Positions 16,831 to 25,827 of a DNA stretch of 64,000 nucleotides are shown here, in pieces. Each line of letters opens with the position of its first letter. Positions within the stretch are counted from its first letter, which is position 1. This DNA comes from Phaeodactylibacter sp. (GTDB lineage: Bacteria > Bacteroidota > Bacteroidia > Chitinophagales > Saprospiraceae). The stretch spans positions 62,001-126,000 of the forward strand of contig NZ_JALEGS010000037.1 of NCBI RefSeq assembly GCF_022763345.1, given 5' to 3'. The translations under genes were made by a program, and so were the position numbers. The notes below the pieces were generated by a model. It was given only the letters and a program-made list of their open reading frames with translations. It was not told where the DNA came from and did no database searches.

Positions 16831-18558
16831 ATGTTTGAAAAACTACTACCCTACGACACTGCTCACCTCATCCTGCGCAGCTACCAGCAATACTACTATA
16901 ACTACAAGCGTGTTACCAAACGCGCCCAGATCCGCTTCGAGCACCGCGACTGGAGGGGCATGCAGGCGGATGCCCGCGAACGGCTCACCCTTTACCGGGA
17001 TCAGGTGGGCAAAACCACTAAGGAAGTCGTCAAACTACTGGGCAGCTTGTCGAGTGATGACGACACCTGGAAAAAAATCAAGCAATACTACCTGGAGGAA
17101 GTCAGCAATTTTGCCACGCGGAATATTGCGGAGACTTTCTACAATTCTATTTTCAGGCACAGCCACCGGGGCCTTAGTGTCGACAAAGACCTCATGTTTG
17201 TCCTTGCAACGGCTACTTACCGGGAGTTCCGCTCTACCATACCTATCCATCAGACATTCTTCCTGATTGAACCTCTGGAACATATTTTCCGGCAGGTCTT
17301 CCACTTTTTCACCTTTGATGCTCAATGGGAAGACATGGAACGGGACATTCAGTACATCTGCGATACCTTACGGGAAAGCCTAACCCCCGGAGAATTGCCC
17401 CGCCATGCCCGCATTGAATTGCTCAAGTCGGTATTTTACCGCAACAAGGGAGCCTATATCGTGGGCAGGCTGCACCTGGAAGACCGGATCACCCCGTTTA
17501 TCATCCCGCTCCTGCATAAGGAGAATGGCATTTTTGCGGATGCACTCCTGCTCGACTACAACGATGTATCCTCCATCTTCAGCTACAACCGGTCCTACTT
17601 TCTCGTTGACGTGGATATTGTCAGCGAAACCGTCGACTTCCTGAAATCCATACTGCCCACAAAGAGCCTGGGCGAACTCTATAACTCCATTGGCTTCGAA
17701 AAGCACGGCAAAACCGTCCTTTACCGGGACTACCTGCGGCATATGGAGCGTACCCTCGATAAATTTGACCACGCGCCGGGCATTAAAGGGATGGTGATGG
17801 CGGTTTTCACCACGCCCTCCTACAATATGGTCTTCAAAGTGATCAAAGACCGCTTCGCCGCTCCGAAGCAAGTGACGGAGGATGAGGTGAAGCGGAAGTA
17901 CGAGATGGTCTTTTTCCACGACCGGGTGGGGCGCATGGCAGACAGCCACATCTTTGAACAATTCCTGTTTGAGCGTTCCCGGTTTTCGGATGAACTCCTG
18001 CAGTACCTCATGGAAGAAGCCCCTTCCAAGGTCAAAATCAAAGGCGATATCGTGGAGATCAAGCACCTCTACATTGAGAAAAAGATGATCCCGCTCAACC
18101 TCTTCCTCGATCAGGCTACAACAGAGGAAGCAGAGGAGGTCATCAACGACTATGGCAAGGCGATCAAGCAATTGGCTGCGGTCAATATTTTCCCGGGCGA
18201 TATGCTGCTCAAAAACTTTGGTGTCACACGCCTGAAGCGGGTCGTCTTTTACGACTACGACGAAATTGGCCCGCTAACCGATTACAACTTTCGGCGCATC
18301 CCCGAGGCCGAAACCTACGAAGAAGAACTCTCCTCAGAGCCTTTCTACTCGGTAGGCCCAAATGACATTTTCCCGGAGGAGTTCCGGCGTTTCCTGATTG
18401 GGCGGCGCGATATCAGGGATATTTTTTACCGCCTGCATGGCGACCTCTACGATGTTGGTTTCTGGATTGACACCCAGAAGAAACTGGAAGCAGGCTACCT
18501 CTTTGACGTATTCCCCTACCGGCAACGGCTGCGGTTTGCCAAACGCTACACAAAGTAA
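16831..18558 (+). CDS. aceK: Isocitrate dehydrogenase kinase/phosphatase
   Basis: Encodes 575 aa, normal for AceK. The nucleotide-binding stretch GIKGMVMAVFTTPSYN followed by VFKVIKDRF lies at about residues 316-340, and the catalytic region FFHDRVGRMADSHIFEQF at about 362-380. The C-terminal YDYDEIGPLTDYNFR region is also conserved. AceK phosphorylates and dephosphorylates isocitrate dehydrogenase, switching carbon between the TCA cycle and the glyoxylate shunt. No isocitrate lyase or malate synthase gene is adjacent, unlike the enterobacterial aceBAK operon. It follows the VIT1-type gene by 12 nt and is probably co-transcribed with it. Confidence 0.95.
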   Translation: MFEKLLPYDTAHLILRSYQQYYYNYKRVTKRAQIRFEHRDWRGMQADARERLTLYRDQVGKTTKEVVKLLGSLSSDDDTWKKIKQYYLEEVSNFATRNIAETFYNSIFRHSHRGLSVDKDLMFVLATATYREFRSTIPIHQTFFLIEPLEHIFRQVFHFFTFDAQWEDMERDIQYICDTLRESLTPGELPRHARIELLKSVFYRNKGAYIVGRLHLEDRITPFIIPLLHKENGIFADALLLDYNDVSSIFSYNRSYFLVDVDIVSETVDFLKSILPTKSLGELYNSIGFEKHGKTVLYRDYLRHMERTLDKFDHAPGIKGMVMAVFTTPSYNMVFKVIKDRFAAPKQVTEDEVKRKYEMVFFHDRVGRMADSHIFEQFLFERSRFSDELLQYLMEEAPSKVKIKGDIVEIKHLYIEKKMIPLNLFLDQATTEEAEEVINDYGKAIKQLAAVNIFPGDMLLKNFGVTRLKRVVFYDYDEIGPLTDYNFRRIPEAETYEEELSSEPFYSVGPNDIFPEEFRRFLIGRRDIRDIFYRLHGDLYDVGFWIDTQKKLEAGYLFDVFPYRQRLRFAKRYTK

Positions 18559-18624
18559 GAATCAGAGCTGCACTTCCACCCCATACCAATTGACCATTTA
18601 ACAAACCAATTACACCTTCAAACT

Positions 18625-19251
18625 ATGAGACCCTACCTGTTTACCCTGGCAACAGCATTGCTACTTTCAGCCTGCAATACCACCAAATCCACCACCGACA
18701 CAGCAAATACCAAGGCCCTTGACCAGCTACAGCAAGCGATGACCGGCACCTTTACCAGCGCTGCTCAGGCTGCCGAAGACGATGCCTTCTACGATATCAC
18801 CCTGCACATGTACCCCATTTGGAAGGACCGGGGGCATTGGCTGTACGTAGAGCAAGCCGTGAGTGCCATGCCTGCCAAACCTTACCGGCAGCGCATCTAC
18901 CAATTGGAACAGGTGGACAAAAAGACCTTCAAAAGCATCGTCTACACCGTAGATAATGAAGATGACCTGGTGGGCGACTGGCAGGTACCGGAAAGCTTCA
19001 ATGCGCTATCCAAAGATAACTTGCGTTTGCGCGAAGGCTGCGCGGTCATTCTAACCCGACAAGCTGACGGCTCTTACACCGGTAGCACAGAGGGGGACCG
19101 CTGCAAAAGCACCCTGAGGGGAGCGGCTTATGCCACCTCCGAAGTCACCGTCATGCCCGGAAAAATCGTCAGCTGGGACCGGGGCTTTGATGCGTCCGGA
19201 GCACAGGTTTGGGGTGCTGAGAAAGGCGGTTATATCTTTCTCAAAGAGTAG
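18625..19251 (+). CDS. CpcT/CpeT-family lipoprotein
   Basis: Encodes 208 aa with a lipoprotein signal (Cys17). The body matches the CpcT/CpeT chromophore lyase fold: LHMYPIWKDRGHWLYVEQA, PYRQRIYQLEQV, LREGCAVILTRQADGSYTGST and a C-terminal WGAEKGGYIFLKE. In cyanobacteria this family attaches bilins to phycobiliproteins. Nothing else here points to phototrophy, and the protein is lipidated and exported, so a different ligand or substrate is likely. It ends 2 nt before the convergent S9 peptidase gene. Confidence 0.85.
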   Translation: MRPYLFTLATALLLSACNTTKSTTDTANTKALDQLQQAMTGTFTSAAQAAEDDAFYDITLHMYPIWKDRGHWLYVEQAVSAMPAKPYRQRIYQLEQVDKKTFKSIVYTVDNEDDLVGDWQVPESFNALSKDNLRLREGCAVILTRQADGSYTGSTEGDRCKSTLRGAAYATSEVTVMPGKIVSWDRGFDASGAQVWGAEKGGYIFLKE

Positions 19252-19253
19252 GT

Positions 19254-21608
19254 TTACATACCCTGAAACAGCTTAAAAATACGGCGGTACTCATCCGTCC
19301 AGCTACTGGGCTCAATAAAGCCGTGGGGCTCTACCGGAAATACGGCCAGTTCCCAGTTTTCCTTCCCAAGCTCAATCAGGCGCTGGGACAGTCGCACTAC
19401 ATCCTGAAACTGTACGTTGTCGTCTACCATGCCGTGGAGGATAAGCAGGCGGTCCTCCAGCCCTTCTGCGAAGTAGATCGGTGAGCTTTGGCGGAAGGCA
19501 ATGGAATCTTCCACCGGTGTATTGAGGATGTTGGAGGTATAAGGATGGTTGTAGTGCGCCCAGTCGGTTACCGAACGCAGGGCCGCACCACATTCAAAGG
19601 TGCCAGGCGAAGTGAATAGCGCCATCAGGGTGATGAAGCCCCCATAGGAGCCTCCGTAAATGCCAATTCGTTCCGGGTCAATGCCGACCGCTTCCACCAG
19701 GTAGGCAGCACCGTCCACCTGATCGCTAAGGTCCTTGCCGCCCATATGCCGGTAAATCCCGGTCCGCCAGTCCCGGCCATAACCATCACTGCCCCGGTAG
19801 TCGATGTCCAATACCGTGAAGCCATTGTCCACCAACAAATTATGAAACATGTACTCCCGGTAATAGCTACTCCACCACCGGTGTACATTTTGCAGGTAGC
19901 CCGCTCCATGAACGAAGATGACGGCTTTGCCTTTCGTCGTGCCTTTCTTTGGCCGGTACAGACGGGCAGGCACGCTTGCACCATCTGATGCCTTAAAGCG
20001 TATAATTTCAGGCTCCCGCCACGCGTAGCTTTGGAAAGCCTTGGTCGTGGATTCAGTCACCCGGCGCAGCGCACCGCCGGGCTGATTATCCATCAGGTAC
20101 AGTTCCCAGGGCTGATTGCTGTAGGAATAGCGCAGGGCCAGCGTCTTTTCATCCGGTGCGATTTCCACTTCGTACTTCCCTGGCGCGTCCGTCACTTTCT
20201 GCAAAGAGCCTCCACTGACCGGCAGATGGTAAAAATGCTGCTCAAAGGGGCTCTCCGCATTAGCGATGATGAAAAAGGTCTGCTTATCGCGGGACAATTG
20301 TGCGCTACGGATTTCAAAATCGCCACTTGTCAGCGCGGTACGCTCGTCGGTATCCAGATTGTGTGTATAGAGATGTGAGTACCCGGTGGCTTCTGACTGG
20401 TAGAAAATGGTTTGCTCATCCAGCCAGCCCAAGGTCCCGGTTGAGAAATTCCAGCCGGAAATACCAGGGCCGCCCACCCAGGCATCATCCTGCTGTCGGT
20501 CAATTTGCTGGAGTTGCCCCGTAGACAGGTCTAGCTCTGCAATCCAGCGGGTTTTGTTGTCCAGTGCGCGGACGACGACCACTGCCCTGCCCTGATCGCT
20601 GAAGACCGGGCCATGCAGGAGGACGGCTCTGGGAGATTCATACTGTGCGGCAGTGTCTCCGTAGACGGCCATGCGATAGGCAGGCTTGTCGTAAATGCCC
20701 TCCAGGCTCAGGGTGGAAACGGTGTAGAACGTATCCCGCTGCCGGTCGTAAACGCCCATTTCGTAAGTATCCTGAGAATGGCCCACCTTTGGGCGTGCTT
20801 TTTTGATATCCAGATAGCCCGTTGGGTCGACGAAATGGGGCACCTGTGTGCTTTCTGTTGTGGCATCGGAACGCAGCCGGAGCGTCACGAAGCGGTGATC
20901 GGGGCTAAGCTGCAGGCCACTCCACGACTTGCTGCCCAAATGAATGGCCTGAGGGCGATCCGGGCGCAGGGCTTCCCGGCGTTCCTTTTCCAACCGGTCC
21001 TGAGCATCCCGCCAGCGCAGGACTTCGAAGAGTTCCATTTGCTGTTCGTCCAGCCATGTTTGCTGTGCATCAGGGGAACGGCTGCTGCCTCCGCTGCCTT
21101 TCTCAAAGTAAGTGAGCTGCTCCAGCCGGTGCTCCTGCAAATGCCAAGCAAAGAGGTTGCGATCGGCGGTGAAAATGATCTGCCTGTCATCCGAGGTAAA
21201 GGAAGGGGCGGACTCCCGCTGCCCGGTGTGGGTCAGCTGCCGGCTGCTATCGGCTGCAATATCATAAAGGAAGAGGTCGCCATCTTTGGCGTAAGCCATG
21301 AGCGTATAGTCAGAATTGTATGCGCCCGGCTCAGGCAATCCCCGCTGCCGCTCCAGGCTCACAGATGCCGGTTTTTCTTCTTCCCGTTTCACACTGTACA
21401 GGGAGCGCAGGGTATCCTGCTCAGGGTTCCAGGTAAACAAGACTTCCTGGCTGTTGGGGTGCCACTGAATTCGCTCTGGCAGGAAGCCTACGAAGCGCTC
21501 GCCCTGCATAACATCAGCAATTTTCAGCGCAGAACGGTTGGAGGCAGGCTGTGCCGTGGAAATGAAGGAAATGCAACTCAGCAAAAGCAAGCGGAAAAAC
21601 AGACGCAT
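19254..21608 (-). CDS. S9-family prolyl oligopeptidase / dipeptidyl peptidase IV-like
   Basis: Encodes 784 aa with a signal peptide (about 1-19). The N-terminal 500 residues form a beta-propeller (DPPIV_N type); the C-terminal 260 are an alpha/beta hydrolase. The catalytic Ser is residue 654 in GGSYGG; Asp lies in HGMVDDNVQF and His in EPHGF close to the end, the usual S9 triad order. The enzyme is expected to cleave short peptides in the periplasm, often after proline. With the M49 peptidase it suggests peptide feeding. The gene stands alone between convergent and same-strand neighbours. Confidence 0.94.
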   Translation of the reverse strand: MRLFFRLLLLSCISFISTAQPASNRSALKIADVMQGERFVGFLPERIQWHPNSQEVLFTWNPEQDTLRSLYSVKREEEKPASVSLERQRGLPEPGAYNSDYTLMAYAKDGDLFLYDIAADSSRQLTHTGQRESAPSFTSDDRQIIFTADRNLFAWHLQEHRLEQLTYFEKGSGGSSRSPDAQQTWLDEQQMELFEVLRWRDAQDRLEKERREALRPDRPQAIHLGSKSWSGLQLSPDHRFVTLRLRSDATTESTQVPHFVDPTGYLDIKKARPKVGHSQDTYEMGVYDRQRDTFYTVSTLSLEGIYDKPAYRMAVYGDTAAQYESPRAVLLHGPVFSDQGRAVVVVRALDNKTRWIAELDLSTGQLQQIDRQQDDAWVGGPGISGWNFSTGTLGWLDEQTIFYQSEATGYSHLYTHNLDTDERTALTSGDFEIRSAQLSRDKQTFFIIANAESPFEQHFYHLPVSGGSLQKVTDAPGKYEVEIAPDEKTLALRYSYSNQPWELYLMDNQPGGALRRVTESTTKAFQSYAWREPEIIRFKASDGASVPARLYRPKKGTTKGKAVIFVHGAGYLQNVHRWWSSYYREYMFHNLLVDNGFTVLDIDYRGSDGYGRDWRTGIYRHMGGKDLSDQVDGAAYLVEAVGIDPERIGIYGGSYGGFITLMALFTSPGTFECGAALRSVTDWAHYNHPYTSNILNTPVEDSIAFRQSSPIYFAEGLEDRLLILHGMVDDNVQFQDVVRLSQRLIELGKENWELAVFPVEPHGFIEPSSWTDEYRRIFKLFQGM

Positions 21609-21644
21609 GGCTATGTTTTTCCGCTAAATGTACGATGAAATAGT

Positions 21645-22049
21645 CTAAAAGATAGTCTTGTCGTACTTAGAGCCAGAGTTTTCTGAATTTTCCAGGCTCT
21701 TGTCGTAGCGCATGGAGAAATGAAGGTAGAGCGATCGGGACAACCGCATAATTTTGAAGTAGGTCAAAGCTGCGAAAGCCAGGGTAAAGCCCATAGCCGC
21801 CATCACGGACCAATCGTAATACAGTACCAGAAGCAGCGCCGGCAGCAGCAGCATCCATGACGAAATGCCGTAGGAAATAATGAGCGCACCGAAGTAGAAG
21901 CCCGGTTCCGGCTCAAAGTCCAGCTTGCAATTTTGGCACGCCTTATGCATGTCAATGGGATCGGTCCATTTAAAAGGCTTTTTAAACAGATCACCCTCCC
22001 CGCAGCGGGGGCATTTATAATTCCAGATTCCCTTCCAGGATAATTTCAT
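21645..22049 (-). CDS. DUF983 membrane protein with zinc-ribbon N-terminus
   Basis: Encodes 134 aa from ATG 22049. It starts with a CPRCGEG and CQNCKLDF pair (two CxxC, likely a zinc ribbon), followed by GFYFGALIISYGISSWMLL and a second membrane helix pair: the DUF983 pattern. Function is unknown; in alphaproteobacteria and Bacteroidota such proteins sit near cytochrome oxidase or membrane genes. A TTG 8 codons upstream keeps the frame open, but an exact -7 element (22071-22078) overlaps it, favouring the ATG. Confidence 0.85.
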   Translation of the reverse strand: MKLSWKGIWNYKCPRCGEGDLFKKPFKWTDPIDMHKACQNCKLDFEPEPGFYFGALIISYGISSWMLLLPALLLVLYYDWSVMAAMGFTLAFAALTYFKIMRLSRSLYLHFSMRYDKSLENSENSGSKYDKTIF

Positions 22050-22070
22050 GGCTGATAGCTTTTGTGGGCA

Positions 22071-22078
22071 CAAATGTA
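22071..22078 (-). promoter_or_regulatory. -7 promoter element for the DUF983 gene
   Basis: On the minus strand this reads TACATTTG, an exact TAnnTTTG match, 21 nt before the ATG. Confidence 0.5.
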
Positions 22079-22239
22079 CAAAACTTCATAAGTTCATACC
22101 TTTGTCATAAGCAAGGAATAAAACTTTTTATAGAACATTGACTATCCCCCGAAAAGTTGAGTACAGGCTCAAAGATTACAACGGCATTACCAAATGCCAA
22201 TTACGGCAAAGAAAGCTAAAGAGAATGGCACATAAATAG

Positions 22240-22247
22240 TAGATTTG
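22240..22247 (+). promoter_or_regulatory. -7 promoter element for the membrane protein gene at 22285
   Basis: TAGATTTG, exact TAnnTTTG match, ending 37 nt before the ATG. No TTG is seen at the expected -33 spacing. Confidence 0.45.
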
Positions 22248-22284
22248 CCCGTATCCTTTACACCATTGACCAAAACTTGAACTT

Positions 22285-22719
22285 ATGTATAACATGTTAA
22301 AACACGCGCACTCGGGCCTGAGATGGCTACTGCTCGCGGCGCTCATCTATGCCATTATCAAAGGCTTTCAGTCCTGGCGCAATGGCAAGGCTTTTAATAA
22401 GCCCTCTGCACTCATTGGCCTGATCCTGACTCACGTACAACTGGTTATTGGGCTGCTGTTGTATTTTGTATACAGCCCGTTGGTATCCTACGGAGAAGGC
22501 TTCATGAAGGACACCATCACCCGCTTCTACACGGTTGAGCATTTGGTGACGATGCTGCTCGCCATCATCCTGATTACCATTGGCTACAGCCGTGGAAAGC
22601 GCAAAGCGAATGCTACTGCCGCTGGCAAGGCGGTATTTGTTTTCTATCTGATTGGAATGGTGCTCATCTTACTGGGCATTCCGTGGCCGTTCCGCGGGCT
22701 TGGTGCGGGCTGGTTTTAG
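22285..22719 (+). CDS. Four-helix membrane protein (cytochrome b-like, conserved in Bacteroidota)
   Basis: Encodes 144 aa with four predicted membrane segments (about 11-28, 42-64, 84-103, 115-135). His residues in the first helix region (LKHAHSGLRW) and near the third (TVEHLVTML) could bind haem, and similar proteins are often named cytochrome B. The reading is tentative; no catalytic motif is visible. It is a single gene, with its own -7 element and a strong terminator 27 nt downstream. Confidence 0.7.
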   Translation: MYNMLKHAHSGLRWLLLAALIYAIIKGFQSWRNGKAFNKPSALIGLILTHVQLVIGLLLYFVYSPLVSYGEGFMKDTITRFYTVEHLVTMLLAIILITIGYSRGKRKANATAAGKAVFVFYLIGMVLILLGIPWPFRGLGAGWF

Positions 22720-22746
22720 ACCCGTCTCCTCCACCCTCCTCATTAC

Positions 22747-22787
22747 AAAAGCCTGCCCGGCGTTTTGCCGGGCAGGCTTTTTGTTTT
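22747..22787. terminator. Bidirectional terminator between convergent genes
   Basis: Perfect 15-bp arms (22747-22761 and 22767-22781), 5-nt loop, A-run on the left and T-run on the right. It serves both the plus-strand gene at 22285 and the minus-strand gene ending at 22802. Confidence 0.9.
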
Positions 22788-22801
22788 TCCTCATTGCTCC
22801 T

Positions 22802-23836
22802 TTACTTCCCCAGCACAGTGGGGCAGTTTTTCGCTGTGAACTCAGCGCAAACGGTGCCATTATCCAGAGCAGTGTAGAAAGACTGAAGGTATTCCAGCAT
22901 TTCGCGCTTATCGCTACGGCTCAGCAGGTCGAAATCACTAATCATTGCTTCAAAATTGCCTTGCCTGGACTTAAAGAGTTGAACAGTCGAATGCAATTCA
23001 CTGCTGCTGAGTTCAGCGCCCAGATAAACCCTTTCGCCCACCTTGTCCTGCCCAATATCACGGGCTGGCACAGCGTAACCTACGTTCACGATGCCGGAAA
23101 AGTCAAAGTCGTAGGGGACAACCGTGTTCAATCCGCCATCCACAGGCTTCAGGATTTTGAGGTTGCGCGACATGGGGATGGACCAGTCTACGTTGCCAAT
23201 CATGTACTGGAACATGGCATGGGTACGCAGGTTCTCCTGCTGAAACTCGACAGTAGACAAGCCAAAGCATTCGTCACATTCCATACTTGCCTTACGGGCG
23301 GCCAGTTCGTCAATGTCCTCCAGCAGAATGCCGTATTTGACCAGTTCCTGATTACTTTCTGTGTCTTTGTAAGTCACTTCGACCAACTGTGCCCGAAGCG
23401 CATGATCGGATAATTCCTGGTACATTTTGTAGGCGAGGTACTCCCGCAGGACTGCTTCTTTTCCCTTTTTGCCGGTCTGGCAGTGGGTGACCAGCTTCAT
23501 ATCATCGTGTTCTGCCAGCCCGCGAGCTCTGAGATCGCTTTTGGAAAAGTCAATCCTCAGCGGCGGGAAATCACATACCCGGCGGCGGTAGCGGCCACGG
23601 GCGCGGATTTCGCTGGGCAGTTCCACCCAGTTTCCATGTGCATCCTGGTAGCGAAAGATCGCCGGGTACTCTTCATTGGTATCCACTTTGGCGTACATGG
23701 TATCCAGGCTGAACTCCAATTCCAGCTTCAGCAACTCGGTATGCCCGAACTGATCAAATAAGGTAGGTGTTCCGGCACTGAGCCCAATGGGGGTCAGGCA
23801 AATGACTAATAGCAGGGTTCTAAAAATGGTTTCCAT
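22802..23836 (-). CDS. Exported protein of unknown function, distantly CotH-like
   Basis: Encodes 344 aa from ATG 23836, chosen because it opens a signal peptide (METIFRTLLLVICLTPIGLSAG). I do not recognise the family with certainty. EIRARGRYRRRVCDFPPLRIDF near residue 80, the late YMIGNVDWSIPMSRNLKIL and VPYDFDFSGIVN resemble the order of motifs in CotH-type spore-coat kinase-like proteins (RGR block, N-x-D-W, then D-x-D). Five or more Cys are present, including CDECFG. It is followed by a bidirectional terminator and preceded by a long gap. Confidence 0.6.
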   Translation of the reverse strand: METIFRTLLLVICLTPIGLSAGTPTLFDQFGHTELLKLELEFSLDTMYAKVDTNEEYPAIFRYQDAHGNWVELPSEIRARGRYRRRVCDFPPLRIDFSKSDLRARGLAEHDDMKLVTHCQTGKKGKEAVLREYLAYKMYQELSDHALRAQLVEVTYKDTESNQELVKYGILLEDIDELAARKASMECDECFGLSTVEFQQENLRTHAMFQYMIGNVDWSIPMSRNLKILKPVDGGLNTVVPYDFDFSGIVNVGYAVPARDIGQDKVGERVYLGAELSSSELHSTVQLFKSRQGNFEAMISDFDLLSRSDKREMLEYLQSFYTALDNGTVCAEFTAKNCPTVLGK

Positions 23837-24208
23837 AATTTCAGATTGTCGTGGTGATTTCAAAAATTTGAGCCCGCAGCTTCTTGAGCTAAAGGCCGTG
23901 TGTCGGGTTGTTTTATGGTTCAAAGATGCGGTTAGGCGCCTTCAACCCCTACTTTTTTAGATTAGCATCCAGAAAAATCCAACGAACCTGGGCGCGGAAT
24001 GAGGGTTGAAGAGACAATTAAGCATCATAGTATTGTAAAGCCGTTTAAAAAGCAGAAAAGTTGCAGCGCTCAGTTTTTTTCATCTATTAGGGTTTGATTT
24101 CGTACAAGCCGCCATAGTTGACAAAATTTCTACGCTACATCTTTGTGATTCCATGTATTTAGGGCCTTCTTTGCATATTCGGCTATCAATCTTATCAAAT
24201 AACAGGAA
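23837..24208. other. Divergent intergenic region, about 370 bp
   Basis: Lies between the starts of the minus-strand unknown gene and the plus-strand sterol desaturase-family gene, so it should hold both promoters. One candidate is given at 24118-24145. No gene or repeat is visible. Confidence 0.5.
24118..24145 (+). promoter_or_regulatory. Candidate promoter for the sterol desaturase-family gene
   Basis: TTG at 24118-24120, 17-nt spacer, CATCTTTG at 24138-24145 (one mismatch to TAnnTTTG). It lies 63 nt before the ATG. Confidence 0.4.
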
Positions 24209-25156
24209 ATGAACGAACCAAAATTGACCCTGGAGCAAGTCTTCGCAATGGACTTGCCTCCTATAATTATTTACGCAGCCCCGGTAATGTTTGCGTTAGT
24301 CTTCGTAGAGTACCTTATCCGGATCCGGAAATTGCGCCGCAACTATGACACCAAAGATGCCTTTGCAGCTACTGCCGTAGGCATAGGCAACATTATCTCC
24401 TCCGCATTGACAAAGGTTTTCACCTTCGGACTGGTCTTGGTATGTTACAACCTGGTTCCCTGGAGCATCCCCATTACCTGGTGGTCCTTTGCGCTTTGCT
24501 TTGTCGTTCTGGATTTTTGCCGGTACTGGGCGCACCGGGTCGCGCACGAGCAGCGATTTTGGTGGGCCACGCACGTGACGCACCACTCCTCCGAGCAGTA
24601 CAACTTCACGGTTTCTTTCCGGCTTTCCTGGATTCAGCAACTAAAAATCATCTTCTTCCTGCCTATTGCGTTAATGGGCATTCATCCCGTGGTATTCTTT
24701 ATCGTGCACCAAATCGAAGTCCTGTACCAGTTCTGGCTGCACACCGAGCTGATCAAAAAGCTGCCCCGGCCTATTGAGTATATCTTTACCACGCCGTCCC
24801 ACCACCGGGTCCACCATGCTACGAATGAGAAGTACCTGGACAAGAACTACGGCTCCACATTGATTATCTGGGACCGGATTTTCGGTACCTTTAAAGAGGA
24901 GGAGGAAACGCCGGATTACGGCATACTGAAGCCCGTTGGTTCTTACAACCCCGTTTACCTGGTCTTCCACGAGGCTATTGACATCGTCAAGGACCTATCG
25001 ACTTACCGTTCCCCCAAAGCCTGGTATAAGATTCTCTTTGGCAGCCCCAACCTGACCTTGAACAAGAAAGCCTACGCTGAGGCGGCAGGCCTGCCCGTAA
25101 CCGACTCCATAGAGGAAGAGGCCACAGCAAAGGTTAAAGCGAAAGTGGAAGCCTAA
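24209..25156 (+). CDS. Sterol desaturase / fatty acid hydroxylase superfamily membrane enzyme
   Basis: Encodes 315 aa with an AGGA ribosome binding site. Membrane helices are spread over residues 15-190. The three di-iron His boxes are visible: HRVAH (about 112), HVTHHSS (about 126) and HHRVHHA (about 206), as in the fatty acid hydroxylase superfamily. The enzyme would use a di-iron centre and O2 to hydroxylate or desaturate a lipid; the substrate cannot be told. The C-terminus is a charged Ala/Lys/Glu tail that overlaps the convergent HAD gene by 23 nt. Confidence 0.92.
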   Translation: MNEPKLTLEQVFAMDLPPIIIYAAPVMFALVFVEYLIRIRKLRRNYDTKDAFAATAVGIGNIISSALTKVFTFGLVLVCYNLVPWSIPITWWSFALCFVVLDFCRYWAHRVAHEQRFWWATHVTHHSSEQYNFTVSFRLSWIQQLKIIFFLPIALMGIHPVVFFIVHQIEVLYQFWLHTELIKKLPRPIEYIFTTPSHHRVHHATNEKYLDKNYGSTLIIWDRIFGTFKEEEETPDYGILKPVGSYNPVYLVFHEAIDIVKDLSTYRSPKAWYKILFGSPNLTLNKKAYAEAAGLPVTDSIEEEATAKVKAKVEA

Positions 25157-25814
25157 GTTTCAAGTCTTCCAGGCGGTCAATAATGAAGTCAGGCCCTGCT
25201 TCGCTAATTTGAGCAGCAGTCTGTGCGCCTGTGGTTACGCCTACCGTGTAGCCACAGGCGGCATTTTTGCCCTCCTCAATATCAATAGCCGAGTCCCCTA
25301 CTTTTACAATATGCTGCGCAGATGCTATACCGAGCTTAGCCTGCGCCAGTACGATCATATCCGGTGCGGGGCGGCTTTGCGTTACCTGGTCTGCGGTGAC
25401 CAGCAAGTCATACTCCTGGCCAGCTTTCCAGCCCATTTTGTCAATCAGCGACTGAGCGGTGGCGGCATTGTACCCGGTGTTGAGTACTACTTTAATGCCG
25501 GCATTGCGCAATTGCTTCAGAAAGCTTGTTGCCCCGATGGTGGGTTTTACATCCAGATTGGCATAAGCCGTTTCAAGTGCCGTTTTGAAGGATTGATAGG
25601 CCGCATCTACCTGCTCTCCGGTCACTGTGCCGTTCCTGCCTAATAGCCCCGCAATGGCATCCCGTTTTTCCTTGCCGGCCGCAGAAGCCAATACTTCCTG
25701 TAGGGAGAACGGATAGCCTCCAGTGGCGTTGACGGCATCCCGCAGGGTTTTGTAGACGACGTTGCCTTCGTCCACCGTAGTGCCAGCCATATCAAAAACA
25801 ATCATTTTTATCAT
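25134..25814 (-). CDS. Phosphonatase-like HAD hydrolase (PhnX-related)
   Basis: Encodes 226 aa. HAD motif I reads FDMAGTTVDEG, the AGTTVD form shared with phosphonoacetaldehyde hydrolase PhnX; motif II is VVLNTGYN; the K of motif III is followed by motif IV VGDSAIDIEEG. In the cap, SAAGKEKRDAI holds a Lys that could match the Schiff-base Lys of PhnX, but I cannot confirm this. Family TIGR03351 (phosphonatase-like) fits best. It would cleave a C-P bond or a phosphoester of a phosphonate-derived aldehyde. It is 13 nt downstream of the PhnZ-like gene, in one operon. Confidence 0.87.
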   Translation of the reverse strand: MIKMIVFDMAGTTVDEGNVVYKTLRDAVNATGGYPFSLQEVLASAAGKEKRDAIAGLLGRNGTVTGEQVDAAYQSFKTALETAYANLDVKPTIGATSFLKQLRNAGIKVVLNTGYNAATAQSLIDKMGWKAGQEYDLLVTADQVTQSRPAPDMIVLAQAKLGIASAQHIVKVGDSAIDIEEGKNAACGYTVGVTTGAQTAAQISEAGPDFIIDRLEDLKLRLPLSL

Positions 25815-25827
25815 AGCGAGTCGTGGT

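Noticed and set aside
20613..21638. 341-codon plus-strand frame opposite the S9 peptidase gene
   Set aside because: It is antisense to a gene with a full catalytic triad, and the translation has no domain, signal peptide or coding-like composition; a shadow of GC-biased codons.
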